DNA from: Burhinus oedicnemus
Taxonomy: Eukaryota > Chordata > Aves > Charadriiformes > Burhinidae
NCBI GenBank assembly: GCA_008921705.1
Contig: VFFE01007017.1
Span: forward strand, 644,010-708,009
Direction: 5' to 3'
Length of the DNA stretch: 64,000 bases
In this document: positions 1 to 14,100 of the stretch, in pieces
How positions within the stretch are numbered: the stretch's first letter is position 1
How the letters are laid out: each line of letters starts with the position of its first letter
Position numbers and translations under genes: made by a program
The notes under the pieces: model-generated
What the model saw: the letters and a program-made list of their open reading frames with translations, nothing else
Database searches by the model: none
What the model was told of the DNA's origin: nothing

Positions 1-2060
1 CTTATTCCTGTTTTTTTACTACCACCTTTAGTCAAAGAGGTTAATCAATGTCCAATGCAGATGCTTGTTCTACATAGTGCAAACTTGGTTATGGGGCAGC
101 TAATTAAAAACCAGTTCAACACAGTCAACTTTGAGCTCTCTGCATTTCCTGCCATCTGCTGACAACTCCAGGCAAGCTCAGGACAGGTAACAGTTTTTCC
201 GGTTTCCTTGGTCTGAGTGAAAGAGCTTTAAACAGTTAATGATGGCAAGATGCTCTGCCAGTGTGCGTTCCAGTCCAGATAATCTTGCTTAGGTTATACC
301 AGTGAACATGCAAGCCTCGAGGCCCTATTCTTTTCTTAGAGTCTTGTGGAAGTTAAAGGCTCTTGGATGAACAGGGAGCTGATGCAGACAACTGCAGAAG
401 GAGGTCTTGTGAAAGGTTTAGGGAAATTTGGATTGTCTGTACTGGGAATGTTGCTCTGTAATCCAAATGAGGGGTGTTTTCTTGATCTGTCGAAAACAGT
501 TGTCTGCCTGTAATGGCTGCACTCCTGGTTGCTTTCTTTATTGATAACGGCGGTTGAAATTTCCTGTATGAAAAATACTTAAGTGAAAAATATTTTTATT
601 GTGAGGAAACTTGAATGTTCAGTTTCAATGTTGTGTTTCTGGTTCTGTTTCATCATGACTTTGCAATGCAAGTAGGCAGGAAAAATAATTTTGGCTGTTC
701 TGTAATGTGCCAAAGCAACTGATACTAAGGGGAGCGAGAAGTCAAACTTACACAAAGGTTATTCTGTCTTCTGCCTTTTAAGTTTTCTTCAGTAACTTTG
801 GGGTTCCAAGGTAAGTCGGTACTGCAGTTATCTTGCATCCCTGTTGGCTGTAATATTGTGGATTTCACTGGATGTCCCTAGACTTAAGAGTCACCTCAGT
901 CAAGTATGTCAGCAGCTCATCTGTAATAGCGTAACTGGGTCACCCAGGGAAAGGAGACAAGGGTGAAGCAGCTGTTGAGTCCAAATCAGTTGTACTGCTG
1001 TGGATTGCATCCTCTTTCTGAGAGGCAAATTTAACATGTTGAACTAAAGTTTTATTAGAAAAATACCGTAATCTTCTATGCTTCCCAGCTTATCGGTGAC
1101 ACTCCTGCAGGTTACATAAGTAGCCACGAGGGAGAAAAATGTAAATAAGCAGGGAAGTATTGAGACTGTTCAGGTGTTTAGCAGGCTATTCTGTTTCGTA
1201 CTGACGTGTACCAGAATTCGGATTGCATCCTATGTTTGATAATGAATATTGTGATTTTACTGTGACTGTTTCAATGCAAGGTTTACATCAGAAGTGTGGA
1301 TGGAGACATCTTTTTGTGTGCAGTCTTGAATGACAAGTAAATTACCTCAACAACTAACTAATCCATTTTGAGATAATGTTGTTTTCCATAGCTTAGTGCG
1401 ATACCACAGAGTTGATGCATTTCTCCTGTTAAACGTGAGTCAATAAATGATTTAATAACCAAATTAATGCTTAATCAGGAAGAATAAGTTACTAGAATAA
1501 AGTGACAATTTATAAAAAAAATTCCCTAGTAACTGCTGCTGTTAGGTTCAGGAGGATCTCAAGAGAAGAGAGTAAGGCCTTGGGATGCCAGCAACATGGA
1601 AGGCTTCCTGGTATCATCAGTTTTTCGAGGGAGGACTTAACAGGGCAGTTCTACTTCTTAGTCTCTTTACACACATCATTCTGTACGTGCAGTTTACCCC
1701 TGTGGGATGTTTAGGTCCAGCAGATAGTAAAGGAGTTGCTCTAAAAAACAGAACTCCTGTTGGAGAATTTTCTCTGATATCTAGTCTTTACCCCATTATG
1801 TGCAATCTCAGTCTTTTGGGGCTCTATGGGGTTTTCATCTTGCAAGAAAACTTGTGGTTCCCTTTTTCCTCTTCATTCATCAGATCTTACCTCCCTGAAT
1901 GCACGCACTGTGAAAGCCAGTACAGTGATGACTAGTGCAGCAGGATAACAAAAACTTGTGATCTCCATAGTAATACTCCTGTGCAAAGGAAGGTGGTAGT
2001 TCGTAGTGATCCTTGTAAACTGAATGATGTTTTGATGCATCCATTTTTCTCTTGTTTTAG
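1..2060 (+). other. Intron upstream of exon 1 (partial)
   Basis: Non-coding intron sequence running off the left edge. I looked for the preceding coding exon of WDFY3, expected to end in MLPVFNR, and did not find it. No transposon, RNA gene or promoter feature is recognisable. Open frames at 1502-1935 do not continue the protein. Confidence 0.8.
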
Positions 2061-2184
2061 GTGTTTGGAAATGCTCCTCCAAGTACAATGACAGAAAAAT
2101 TTTCTGACCTGCTGCAGTTTACTACTCAAGTGTCACGATTGATGGTGACTGAAATTCGACGGAGAGCATCGAATAAGTCCACAG
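2061..2184 (+). CDS. WDFY3: WDFY3 exon 1 of window (about residues 61-102)
   Basis: First recognisable WDFY3 exon. It opens in phase 0 after a TTGTTTTAG acceptor with [14 protein letters not shown] and ends one base into a Glu codon at a GTATTG donor. The peptide continues [21 protein letters not shown], a helical, basic stretch of the N-terminal armadillo-like region. The preceding exon, expected to end in MLPVFNR by family knowledge, was not found between 1 and 2060. An 8.9-kb intron follows. Confidence 0.95.
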
Positions 2185-5100
2185 GTATTGCATGAGGCAC
2201 AAGTTTGGGCTTTGTGAGATGTGCATCATGAATTTCAAATCAGTCAGAATACCATGAGCTGCCATCCACAGCAACTGTGCAGACTTAGAAATTTAAGTCT
2301 TTGCAGTGAAAATGCATTGTCTTCCGTTTCTTTGGGCTGAGAGAGAGAGAAGGAGGAGGCTAGGGTTTCCTTCCCTAAGTTATGGAGAAAGCTGAGTTCC
2401 ACAAACTTGACAACACATCAAAGAGGAAGGAGTAAGCTAAGCTGCATCACCTACTAGTAGAAGGAGACCAAGAACCTGCATGTGGACAGCTGCTGTATCT
2501 TGCCTGAGGTGCCTGTTGGTGGTGTGTTTTGTCACTCGGATATGTTAACATTCTGAAAACATGCATTTTAAATTAGCTGCTGGCCTGGAAGCTAGTAAGG
2601 TGTGAAAGTACAGTGAGTCCCACATGAGGACTAACACTGCCAGAAATATGTTAGTGGACCCTCTTTTGCTCTGTTTATCAAATGTCAGGGTGAAATTTGG
2701 GTCTGTTGAACCCTGAATGCGTCAGAACCTGACCATGTATTAGGAGTTGCATAACTAAGGACAGTGTGCCAAGGAGGCATGTTTCATTAACTTTCCTCTT
2801 TTATTTCGTCTTCTGAAGAGGAGCGCTTCTGAGAAGTATCCAGTTTTTTGTCTAGGTAATTTTAAGACCTGTGTTGGCTTCTCAATTTGGATTTGGTGGT
2901 AAATAAGGAAATAGCAGGCTGGAAAAGGCTGTGCAAATTATTACACATGAAGTCAGGAGTCACAAACTGTGCCGATTACAATTTCTTTCCATTTAAGTAG
3001 AGTGACTAACAGTGAAACATTCCAGATGGCTAAACTGATATCGTAGACAAAACCTGTTCTCTATGGGTAAACAGGCGCAAAATGTCTTTTCTTTGGGTAT
3101 TTAGGGGAAATGAATGTCCAACAGTCATGCTGCAGAATGGTGGTGTTCATTTGACCTTTTTTTCTGGGAACGTGTTACGCCTGCTAGTCAGTTGGATTCT
3201 GCTAAGAATGGCTGGTTTTGTGTGTTTATTACTTAAGCCATACCTCTGCTTTTTGCTCCAAGATAATCCAATTGTCATCCTTGAAACCTTACAAGTCAGA
3301 GGTAGATTTTGTTGTTGTCGCTGTTGGTTTTTGGAGGTTTTCTTATTTTCTACCTCACTTGGAAACTTAACTACAATGACTTAAAAGACAGTTTGGTACT
3401 CTTCTAAGCTTTAATGTAATGAGTACCAATGTTTTTATTAAAACGGAAAGCAGTCATTTTTCCTCTGTTATCAAAATCGCTATTACTTCAGTCAGTAAAC
3501 CCTTTTCAGACTTCAGTAAGAAGGCCTGAGAGGTCAGTGTTCTGCAGTTGCATTGTAACTCTTGGCAGGACCAGGGAGTTGCAGTTTGCTCTCCAGAAAT
3601 GACCAATTAACAAGCTGTTAAAACTCACAGTTTGCAGACTTCTGTGTTAAACTGTTTAGAGCTATATACATATTTTGTGTGATACTGCAAAAAATAACAG
3701 AAATTCTTGGCTTCTTAGAATACACTTTATGTTATAAACATAATGTTGTGTCTATGGGTTGTAAAGGCTTTTGCATTTTATTTTTTTTTAAACTTCCATT
3801 CTTTTTGTGTACCAAACAAAAAGATACAGCATATCTTAGTAGCTATTTACTGGTAATTATATGTCCTAGCATGTTTTTAAGAGTGAAAAACTTCCATAAC
3901 ACCTATATACAGGAAATGTCTTTGGTAATACCCGTGTGCAAATTCCTGATGGTGTGAAGCACTCCGTTTAAGTCAACAAAATTGCTGAGCTTGTTTTAGA
4001 GACAAGCTTTCCATAGAAACGTTATCAAAAGTCAACAAACGGGAAGAAATTTTACAAGAACTTGCTTTCATCTATAAAGAGATAAGTTGTTGGCAGTATT
4101 TTACAGTTGGGAATGTGGTATGATTAAATCTTACCTGTAGTGTGGGTTTGGTTTGGTTTTTTTTGTTTTTGTTTGGGTACTTGGTGGGGTTTTTTTGGTT
4201 GGGTTTGTTGTGTTGTTCCCCCCCACCCCCCTTCTGCCATCTCATAATGGAGCACAGGGCAATTTTTTTCATCAGGCCTTTGAATATTTATGCTAATAGC
4301 TATGTGAGTAATGCCTGCCATCGTGGAGGCATATCTCAGTTATTCTTGGCAGACTGTAGTAATTTTCTCAGAACAGCGTTTAATGATTCAGTAGTAACTG
4401 TGCCAGCACCCTATCTTAAGTAGTCTCTGAACATTACGTGTTCACCTATGGTTTCAACTGTCTTGTTTCTCTAGTCTGAATGTAACCTTGGAGTAAGAAA
4501 AACAAAGCGGTTAAAATTGAGTTAAATTATCTTGTACATTTAATTCTTTGCTGTACAACTGTGATAATTTGCAGGTGACAGCAGTAACCATATCTATGAG
4601 GCTTAGTGCATGGTTTCACTTGCCGTGGGCTATCTAGTCTGTTTTAGAAGATGGTAGGGTCATTGTTGAGATAGCTCTATATACTTGAAATTTTAGCTGT
4701 CAAATTTTCCACAAATAAATCCAATTTCAGATCTGAATTGACCAAAAAGTTGTGGTAGTACTATGCTAAAATATATGTTCAATCATCTGTTTCTAGCTTA
4801 GTCTCAGTTTGGAAATGAACCTTTCTTTTGTGAGCAAGTGCATCTGGTTCAGGGCTGAAATAGTTAGACTTCTTAAAAAAGGGACAGGGACAGCTGGAAT
4901 CTTAGTAGAGTAAATGTGACTACTAATGGCTACTTTGGCTGCTAATGCTGGAGGGGAAGCAACACTTTTACTTCATGTATTTTTCAGAAGACATACCCTG
5001 AATGCAATTGGTTTCTCTGGTTTTTGCATGTATTTCAACAGCATGTCCTAGAGTGTTTGGCACATCATCATAATTTAGACCCAGTGCAAAGATAAGCATA

Positions 5101-8100
5101 CGGCAGGGAAGATTAGGTCAGGCGATCCCTCTGGTATGGACAGTGGGACTTGAGTGACATTTCAAGGTGCCTAGCCGGGCTGATGCACAGACAAGTGCGG
5201 TCCCTGAAGTCCTCTGTGTAAAGTTGGCTGGTGTGCATGTACGTGGGAGAGCTTTTCTCTCTGTACCACAGGTGCTGTGAGATGAATAGCCTGGGACCTT
5301 TTGGGTTATCATTTCAGTGGGTAACTGTACTTTGTATGTGAGAAATCCCAACTACTGAATAGTTTCACATTGCACGCTTAAAGGTAAGTGGATAAAGCTG
5401 TCCTCCCCGGATCAAACAGTGAACCCATGTAACTGAGCGGTGGGTTCCTGGCTGTGATCACTAACAGAAAGCAAGAAACAGGGAGAGTGCAGAGTACACC
5501 TTTCTCTTTCATTCTTAACAGCTTCTCATATTTCAGCAGTTGAGGGTGTGCAAACCTGTGATTTGGTACCTCATAGTGGTTATTCCATGTTTACTAAAAC
5601 TAGTTTCTAACTCAGTCCTATGTTTGCATCTCAGGCACATCAAAGGACATACTGACAGCTCCCATTATTTAATGCATTAGGATATATAAACACTTGATAT
5701 CACAGGGACGTTCAGAATTATTCCCTTAGTGGTGGGCAATCCTGCAACCTGGAAGGTCCTTCCCCAGTCAGAATATGAATAAGTGGTTGTGGGAACAGTT
5801 CGTGAAACCTGTGCAGAAGGATAGAAAATTGAAGAATGAGAAAGTGAAAGGGTTTGTCACAGGGCTGGAACATTTTAACCTCCTTTCAAGGTCAATTTCA
5901 AAAGTTTGGGTTTTGGTGGTTTGTGGTGTGATGGGTTTTTTTGTGTGGTTTTTTTTTTTTTTTTAATGATTTCATGTGTGCTGGTCTGTGTACATCACTG
6001 TTTTATGCACCTTTTAAATTCAATTTAGTTGTATCTTGCTTCGTTGATTTCAGTCGATGTTTCATTCCGTATTTGCAACATTCTCTGTATGTATTTGTCT
6101 CAGTATTTACTATTTAATGCTAAATTTATATTTACCATACCTCTAGCCTGTTTGGCTCCTACCTCCAGAAACAACATTTTCAGTTACTGTTTATACCCTC
6201 TGAATCTTGTGGTGGTTTGGGGTTTTTTTTGTTTGGTTGGTTTGGTTTGGGGTTTTTTTGTGTGTGGGTTTGTTTTTTTTTTTTAGGTCCCCCCCCCTTC
6301 TTTCTCTTCCGCTTAATATCCCTGATATACTCAAACTGTTTCACCACTGAAAATGCTTTTAACATCTTTAGACATTTCTCAAACAGATCTGCTGAAAGAC
6401 TATCATTATCTCATCTTCAAACCACTTTGGGAGACCAAATTGATAAACATTCATCGTCATAATGTTTAACTATTGCAGAAAACTACACCAGTGTTTTGTA
6501 CTTGGCCTCTGACAATGCCTACCTTTATTCTTTTTAAAATTCCATTGATCTGCAAACTCTTCTTTTATTGTTCATTTTTATTGCAGTTTACCTCTGTCAC
6601 ATCAGCAGAACTATTTTTGTTTGTCTTAAATACACAAGAGTTAGTGTTACTTGTTCAAGTGCATTTCACTTTTTGGGTAGTTACTGATTGTAGTTAAAGG
6701 AAGTTTCTTATCTTCTACTACAATAAGTAGTTTTTTGGGTTCATCCCATAATGAAGTCTGAAGTTTTTCTGATAGTGTTACTTGTAGCGTCTTCTTTTCT
6801 TTGAAGAGTTGAAGATCTTTCTCACTAAAACAAGTGGGCTTAGGGGCTACTTTCAGACTTTTTTTGTATGTTAGTTAACTTTTCTTCTTTTGAGAAGAGA
6901 GTATATTGGAAATGATCTCACGTGCTATGACTACATGTGTCTTTTTTCATTACGTATATATGTTTTCCCTGTCCTGTGCATGACTTTGCTTTACAAGGTG
7001 ATTCTGGTTTGAATTTACTGAAATTGCTCTGAAAGGGAAGCGCGGTGTCCTATCAGCTGCTTATCAAGAGTCAGTTCTGATCGATGACTGCTGTATCACG
7101 TTACTTTTGGTTAACCTTCAAGTTATTTTTGATGCTTTTTACCAGATCTTATGCAAGACAAGTGTAGTGCAATATAGCGCCTTTCCAAGAGATCCTAGAA
7201 AGCCGATTCTTTTATTGGCTGGGTTAGTGAGGCTAAATGCTGGCACAGTTGTTTATCTTTGGATGAGCAGCCCTCTGTTTCTGCACACTGCAAAGGCATC
7301 AGCCACTTCATATCTGTAGCTTGTGACAACAGCACTGCACTGTTCCTGATGATTAAAGGAATACTTTTTGCCATCCCTTTTTTGTTTGGGTTGATACTTC
7401 TCTCTTACTGTCTAGGCAGTTGGCATGATTTGTATTCTTTAACTCTAGGTAGATACCTAGGGTTTAAAGACAAGAGACTGTGTTTCCAGGCATTCCCTGC
7501 GAGAAATAGTAGAGACTTCTTGAAGGCTCAATTAGAGAAGGGGTCCCTGATTTCAGCTTGTTCCTCACCACCCCCTTGACACACCCACCCATACTTTTCC
7601 CGCCCCGCCCCCCTCCCCCCCCGGCATATGCACAGATATTTTTTCACTAATATTCCACTCTAAGATAAGAATAAGCTATACAAAAGTCTGATGACACTAT
7701 TATATGCTGTCTATGGTACTAGAACATCTAACTAAAACCATCATGTACTGAATTCATCCTTAGTGCTACTACTATAGGCAATAGCGTTGCTTGTAATGCA
7801 GTGCTGCTTTTTGCTAGCAACCTGAATGGGTCTAATCCCATTGCTTTACATCTGCTGCTTTTCTGAAGTCCAGGACACAAAGCACCCATGTCATCTCTTA
7901 CATATGAAACAAATTCTGGTGTTTATTCTGCCAAGCCTCTATCCCATATACACTGAATCCATGCTGAAGAATCTGACTACTGTGTATTAACCATGTAACC
8001 ACATAGTCGTGGTCATACTTAGCGTACATGCTTGCAGAGTTGTCAAGGTATGTATGCTTACATATTATTTTATAGGTTTTTCTTTGCTCTTTTACCATTT

Positions 8101-11100
8101 TTACTAGCTAGCACATCCCAATCCTAGATTTAGTGGTTTGTTCTGCAGAAGTTGAAGGGCTAAAGACATCTGGGTGGGGCACATAGAGGATATTATATTA
8201 AACAGATGACCTGAGCACTTCAAAACCAGCGAAAAGGTACAAGAAATAAATTAAGACTAGTGCTGATGATAGCAATTAATCTTAAATGATAGTGCTATCA
8301 AATTTGCCCAGAGCAGATGACAAGAGAACTTCTTCCTGCACTTAAAATACTGTCTGTGTTTTAGGTAGTGCTTAATTAAGACTGACAGTTTTGAAACTGC
8401 TATTTATAGTGTTCAACTGCTATGCCATTTAGAATGCCAGCAGCATGACAACTTTTTCAGAAGCATATATTTAACCCTTGAGTCTTGCTTTCAAAGATGA
8501 CTAAAAGAGCCCCTGTTCCACAGGTGGATTTTGGAGACTATGCCCAAAGGAGGCTGTGCACACCCTGTTTGGTACCAGTCGTACCTGTGTACAGTCAGAG
8601 ACTGGTTGCCCAGCTCTGTCTGTGGTCAGATAGAAAGAGAACGGGCCTACTAAATGGCACCGAACGCTGGGCTGGTGGGGCACTATCATTGTAGAAGCAG
8701 TGCATGGTTTAGACATGCTTGACACTCAGAATTTAGGAAAGTGGCTTTTGCCAGGAATTCTGGCATTTTGCATATGCCTCTAGTGTAGGAACTATGGCTG
8801 TGGCATGGCTGTTGTGCTTTCAGAGTTGGTCTGCTCATACAGCCAAGCATCCAGCCAATATTTTGCAACAATGGTTTTGGAAAACAGAGTGCCCACCAGG
8901 TACCTGGGCCCAGCATGCTGGGCAGTTGCTGCATGTCCGCATTTGTGTGAGTTTTAAAAACTGCCTTACCTTTCACCTTGGTATTTCAGGCTTTGTTTTA
9001 TCTCAGTCAGTCTCATGCAGGGATTTGGTAGATGTCTCTCCTTACTTCAGCACCGGAATTGGAAAAGCCAGTGGTTTGTACAAAAACCTGTTATGAGAAT
9101 AAGGCTGCAAAACAAAAACATGGAAAAATAGCCATTACACAAGTGAACCAAATCTGGAGTGTTACCTTAAATCTCTCTCTCTCTCTCTCTCTGTTTTCTA
9201 GGATTATGACTATAAAAGGGTTTCTGGGCTTTAGGGAAAAATACATCCTCTTTGCACTGAAAGGGAATGGAAGTAACACCAGCATGGGGGATGTGAAATC
9301 CCACTGAGACATCAAGTAGATCTTTTTCTGCGTGAGAGAAAAATCATAGAATAAGAGACGTCTCTTGTCTGACCATCTGCCTGCAGTCAAACCAACTGTG
9401 AGATGGGACCAGGTTGTGCAGGGCTCGTGTCTTGAAAACCTCCAAGGCTGGAGACAACACAGCCTCTCTACGCCCTGTTTCAATGCATCTCTGTCCTTGG
9501 GATGGGGGGAAATTTCTCCTTATATGCAGTCTGAACCTCTCTTGGTATAAGCCTGTCGTCTCTCACCCTCCAGCCATGCTGGCTCTGACTTCTCGGTAGC
9601 TCCCTGTACCTTGGGCATTGAGGTTGCTGTTCGGTGCCCCTGAGGCTGTGCCCTCTTCCAGCTGAGCCAGCTCTGATTCCTCAGCCCCTCCTCACAGGGT
9701 TGGTGCTCCAGCCTCTGAACATCTCGGTGGCCCTCGGCTGAACTCCTGTTGATCATTGTCTTTCCTGTATTGATTTGGGACCAAAACTGGACTCAGCATT
9801 CTACACATGATTTAATGAGCGTTATGTGGAGGGAGGTAATCTCTTCATCTACCAGCTGTCCTCCTGTTCGTAAGCGTTTCTTTACACCTTGATTTTTGTT
9901 ACGTTGATTCACCAGTACACATAGTGGCTGATGGCTTTGGCTGTGTATGGTGGTAGTCTCTCTTGGGAAAAGTTAATGTTAGGAATGTAAAGCAAACAAC
10001 TGTAGGCATCTCCTAGGATCATCTACTTCGTAGGTTTACTAGTCCAGCTCAGTGTACAGTCTGGTGCTGCAGAAAATTACTTTTTCAGTGTAGTCTATGC
10101 TAGAAGTTTGATAAGTACTTTGCCATATAAAGCGTGTTTGTTTAGAACAAACTTCATCACAAGTGTGTGCTGGGGAATCTTGACAGTAGATGAAGTAAAC
10201 AAACCAAGATTAAAATTGGATTTTTCTTCAGTTGCTGATTTATAACTCCGCTAGTAATTCTTTTGTAATTCCTTTTTTAAACAATATTATGCACCTTCCT
10301 TTTCTGTCCTAGTCGACACTAAAAGCACTGAAGATGATTGATATGCAGTTATTAATGAAAAATGGCTTTAGATTTCTCTTAAGGGTAATGGAGAGTTATC
10401 ATGAGTGGCATTATAGATTTCTTAACATAAGCAGTGAAATAGGATTGCATTTTCTGTTGATTTATTTATTGAGGCTGATAACTTGTTTACTAGGCTAAAT
10501 GTTTTTCTTTGACTCTGATATAGAATAACATCTGATTCCAGAAGTGGTCCCTGGATCATAAGAATTAGCCATAAGTTGTTACAGTTTTCTTTTTCCAAAA
10601 AATCTAGGATGGGGATGTGCTAATTGCTGATCTGAGTCTTAATTTTACTTTTTGTTCCTGTTTTTTATTCCTTTTGTCTTTCTCTACCTCTCCTTCCTTC
10701 CAGTCTTTTCCCATTATCCTCCGTACTGTTGTTTCAGTGCAGTGCTTTTTTTCCTCGAGATTGAATATCATCTTTTACCACTGAGACCACTAAGTGGTGG
10801 TACTTCATGTCTCTGGAAAAGAGTATATTGTATTTGATAAAGCCAAAATACTCAAACAAAAGTTGCTGCATGTTACTGAAATCTGTCTGCTGGTTTAAAA
10901 GATGATGCATGACCTAAAAAAGTACTTTTTGCAGCCTTGCTAGTGTTAAAGCCAAGTGCATGTGGAAGACTGGAATGTGTGTCTGGAGAGTGTAGGCCTA
11001 AGCCTACTTTTTTCAAGTAATGCTGCAGAGGTGAATTCATGCTCAGCACTCAGGACTGCTGAGAGGACGTTTCCTTCTGCAGACTGTCATACTGAATTCT

Positions 11101-14100
11101 TATTGCATTTTTTTAAACTGCTCCCCTACAGAGGCTGCAAGTCGTGCCATAGTCCAGTTTCTGGAGGTCAATCAAAGTGAAGAAGCAAGTAGAGGTTGGA
11201 TGCTACTCACCACAATCAATTTACTAGCTTCATCAGGACAGGTTAGTCTTAAACAGCAAGGCTAAAAGTAAATTCTGGGGTGGGAGAGACAAAAGCAATA
11301 AAATAATGAGCTGCATGAGCACGCCCTAAAAGACGTAACTATATTCTGCTTTCTGTGTTAAGATCCTTTTTCTGTTATACTGCCGCAGAACTTCTACTTT
11401 AGCTCCTTATGGTTTCAGTTGCCTAAAAAAAAAATCATCGTTTTGGAACTTTTTATAATGTTCTTTCTGAATTATGCATGCAACTTTTATTGTTCCCCAA
11501 AGGCTTCTCTTGCATGCTGCTGCTTAGTGCTCCATGACATGCATGTCATATACACACCTAAATCACTCGAACTTGGGCTCCCCATTCAAGGAGGGCAGCA
11601 GCAGTTGTGAACAGAGAAGCCAGCATCAGTGACGAGTGGGTGATATCATGAATCTTTATTGCCTCTGCTTTTGGTGCTGCCCCTCCATCTGAGAGCCAAT
11701 CTCTGGCAATGTACTGGACAGCTGCATGCTTTGTTCTTCCTACTGTAATCTGCCTTTATAGTTCAGCACATCGTCTTACCTGTGTTTAGTATGTCACCAG
11801 CCTCCACCCCAATTTGTCTGTTCTGCCCACTGATGCTTTCATGTTTTCTACTACCTTGCTCCTTATGCCTGCTTATACCTTCTTGCCAAGTGAGAGTATA
11901 AATTAAATAGTCCTCCTCCCACTCCCATTTCTACTGCTACAAAGAATAGATAGCTAATGAGGGCTTGGCTGAAGGTCTTGTAATTAACTTGTAAGCTTCT
12001 TTTGGCAGACTGTCAGCTTTTGTTTCTGTCCTGTGCAGTGACTGCTCTGAACTGTAGCTGTTAGATACTGTTGTCATGTAAGTAAATTATGATCCTATTT
12101 TTAAGGTTACTGTTTAGGTAGGCATTCAAGAATAGATGGTGAATCTCTACTGCTGTGTGGACACCTCACTAAAGGTGTGAGAAAGGAAAAAACCTAGCAT
12201 TTGAGTCAACTGCATTATAGGAGTGTGACTTTGAATATAGCAATATGCTGAACTGTTGTTTTGGTCTGTTTTCTTTTTCCCCAGAAAACTGTGGACTGCA
12301 TGACTACAATGTCAGTGCCTTCCACACTTGTTAAATGTCTATATCTGTTTTTTGACCTTCCACATGTGCCTGAGGTAGTTGGAGGAGCACAGAATGAACT
12401 ACCTCTCGCAGAGCGCCGAGCGCTACTACAGAAAGTCTTTGTACAGGTAAGAAAGGTAAAATAGGTCATGGAATTTGCAAGAGGAATGGAGATGCTTCAT
12501 GTGAGAAAAGTCCAGAAACTTTTCACTTGAACCAGGTTTTGCTTTTCCTTGATTCTTCACAAACTTTCCTGCAAGCACAGTTGATGTTAAATTTCCACTA
12601 CCCCTGTGGTTTTTGTCCTTGGCAAACATCTCTTCCACAAAAATGCACGCAGCTCTTCCACGCAGCTGCTTAAAAGGAGCAACATGTTCACTATTATTCT
12701 GTTTTAATCTAACTGGTCCCAGTCTTTGGTATCTTTGGCCATTACTGGTTGAAATAGACTTAGTAAAAAACATTAGAATTGATAATAATCTTTGAATTAA
12801 TCTAACATTTATTATTTTCCCTTTTATAATGGAAATAAACGATGAATATGGAAACAAATAATTTAAATACAGGAACCATCTGAGCTTGCAGTTACTATTA
12901 CCATTATCCCCCAGATTTCCCAGGGAGACCAGGAACTTTTAGAACAAGCTGACAGTTACTGTTAGAACGAGTCAATGGTCATACTAACCGTTTCCACATG
13001 CAAATTGGATGCATCTCTGTGTAGAGTACTGTAACCATGTATGCAAAACCATAGAGATCTATTGGCAATCACATCCTTGAGGGATTTGAAGGCAGTGCTA
13101 AGATTTGTAAGTATTTTGGTACCTGCACTACAGAAATAAAGATGAGCCTTTTTCCCACAATTACTAGCCACAATGTCTGCTCAGTAACAGTCACTATATG
13201 GGAACATCCCCATTTGCCTCTTTTTTGTCTTAGTACTACAAGCTGTCTTGCAAAGCAGAAATCATGACGTGCCGTGAGCTATCTTTCAGAAATTGCTTTG
13301 CTGTGTTTCAGTCAGCAGAGTTAATGAATGATCAATGTTACCACATAAGTTTCCCGCCAGTGCATTACTGCTCAGCTCTTTTTCTGTCCCACTTCGAGGG
13401 CTGTAAAGTGGCACTCTCAAATGAGTTGGCTGGAATGGGTGAGGTTTCAGATAGCTTCCAAACCTCCTCCTCCGGACGCAGACAGCCTTGCAAACTCTTC
13501 CTCCAGTTTTCTGAGAGGGAGCCTCAGTTTTTCCTGTGCAAGATACAAAATGGACATCAAATGTCCTCAAAACATGCAGAAAAACGAGCACAACATGGTA
13601 ACTTTGCTTGCGTGGCTGCATTTTGTCTTGTTTATGATAGCCTGGAAGTTCAGACCCAAGTGCCAGTTATCCAGGTAGGTCTACAGTGTTGCTGTAGCCT
13701 TTCCTGCCACACTGTTTTGGCTGTTTTCATTTGGCCACGGTATTATGGAAGCCGCTCTGCTGACAACCCATCGATAGCCTTTTTCCTGCATTAGGAAGGG
13801 AGTCAACAGTTTGCTTCGCAGAGCCTCTGCCCCACTGCAGCATTTAGACCTGTAAATTAGGTAACTGGCAGATTCTCCAAGAATGGAATAATCTGGTATC
13901 CACACAAGTATGCTGTGTCAGCCTAAGAGACTTAAACTCTGCTGCTAATCTTTTGCTGGTCATTTTAAACTGAACTGGGACTTGAAATAACCACGTATTG
14001 AATAACTTTGTCATCAGTTCAAATTACAGAAACAAAGGGAAAATGGTGCATTACCTTTTTTTAATGTATATGCTAAATGGAAGAATGTTTCGCCTTTTAC

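Larger units (their letters stand above)
2185..11131 (+). other. Intron 1, 8.9 kb
   Basis: GT (GTATTG) to AG (CTACAG). Mostly AT-rich unique sequence. It contains three G/T-rich T-tracts (4142-4232, 5903-5964, 6211-6298), a C-rich run (7569-7622), a (TC)n run at 9172 and an old CR1 fragment (about 9345-9890). No exon or RNA gene recognised. Confidence 0.8.

Noticed and set aside
8485..8976. Open frames on both strands in intron 1
   Set aside because: Mutually overlapping frames without family resemblance or splice-site context.
9172..9202. (TC)n run ending in TTTTCTAG as a splice acceptor for a missed exon
   Set aside because: The following sequence has no family match, and exons 1 and 2 already join in frame without it.
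13264..13794. 176-codon open frame on + in intron 3
   Set aside because: It begins at a random ATG, overlaps an antisense open frame, resembles no family and lies between two well-supported WDFY3 exons. Chance is the simplest reading.
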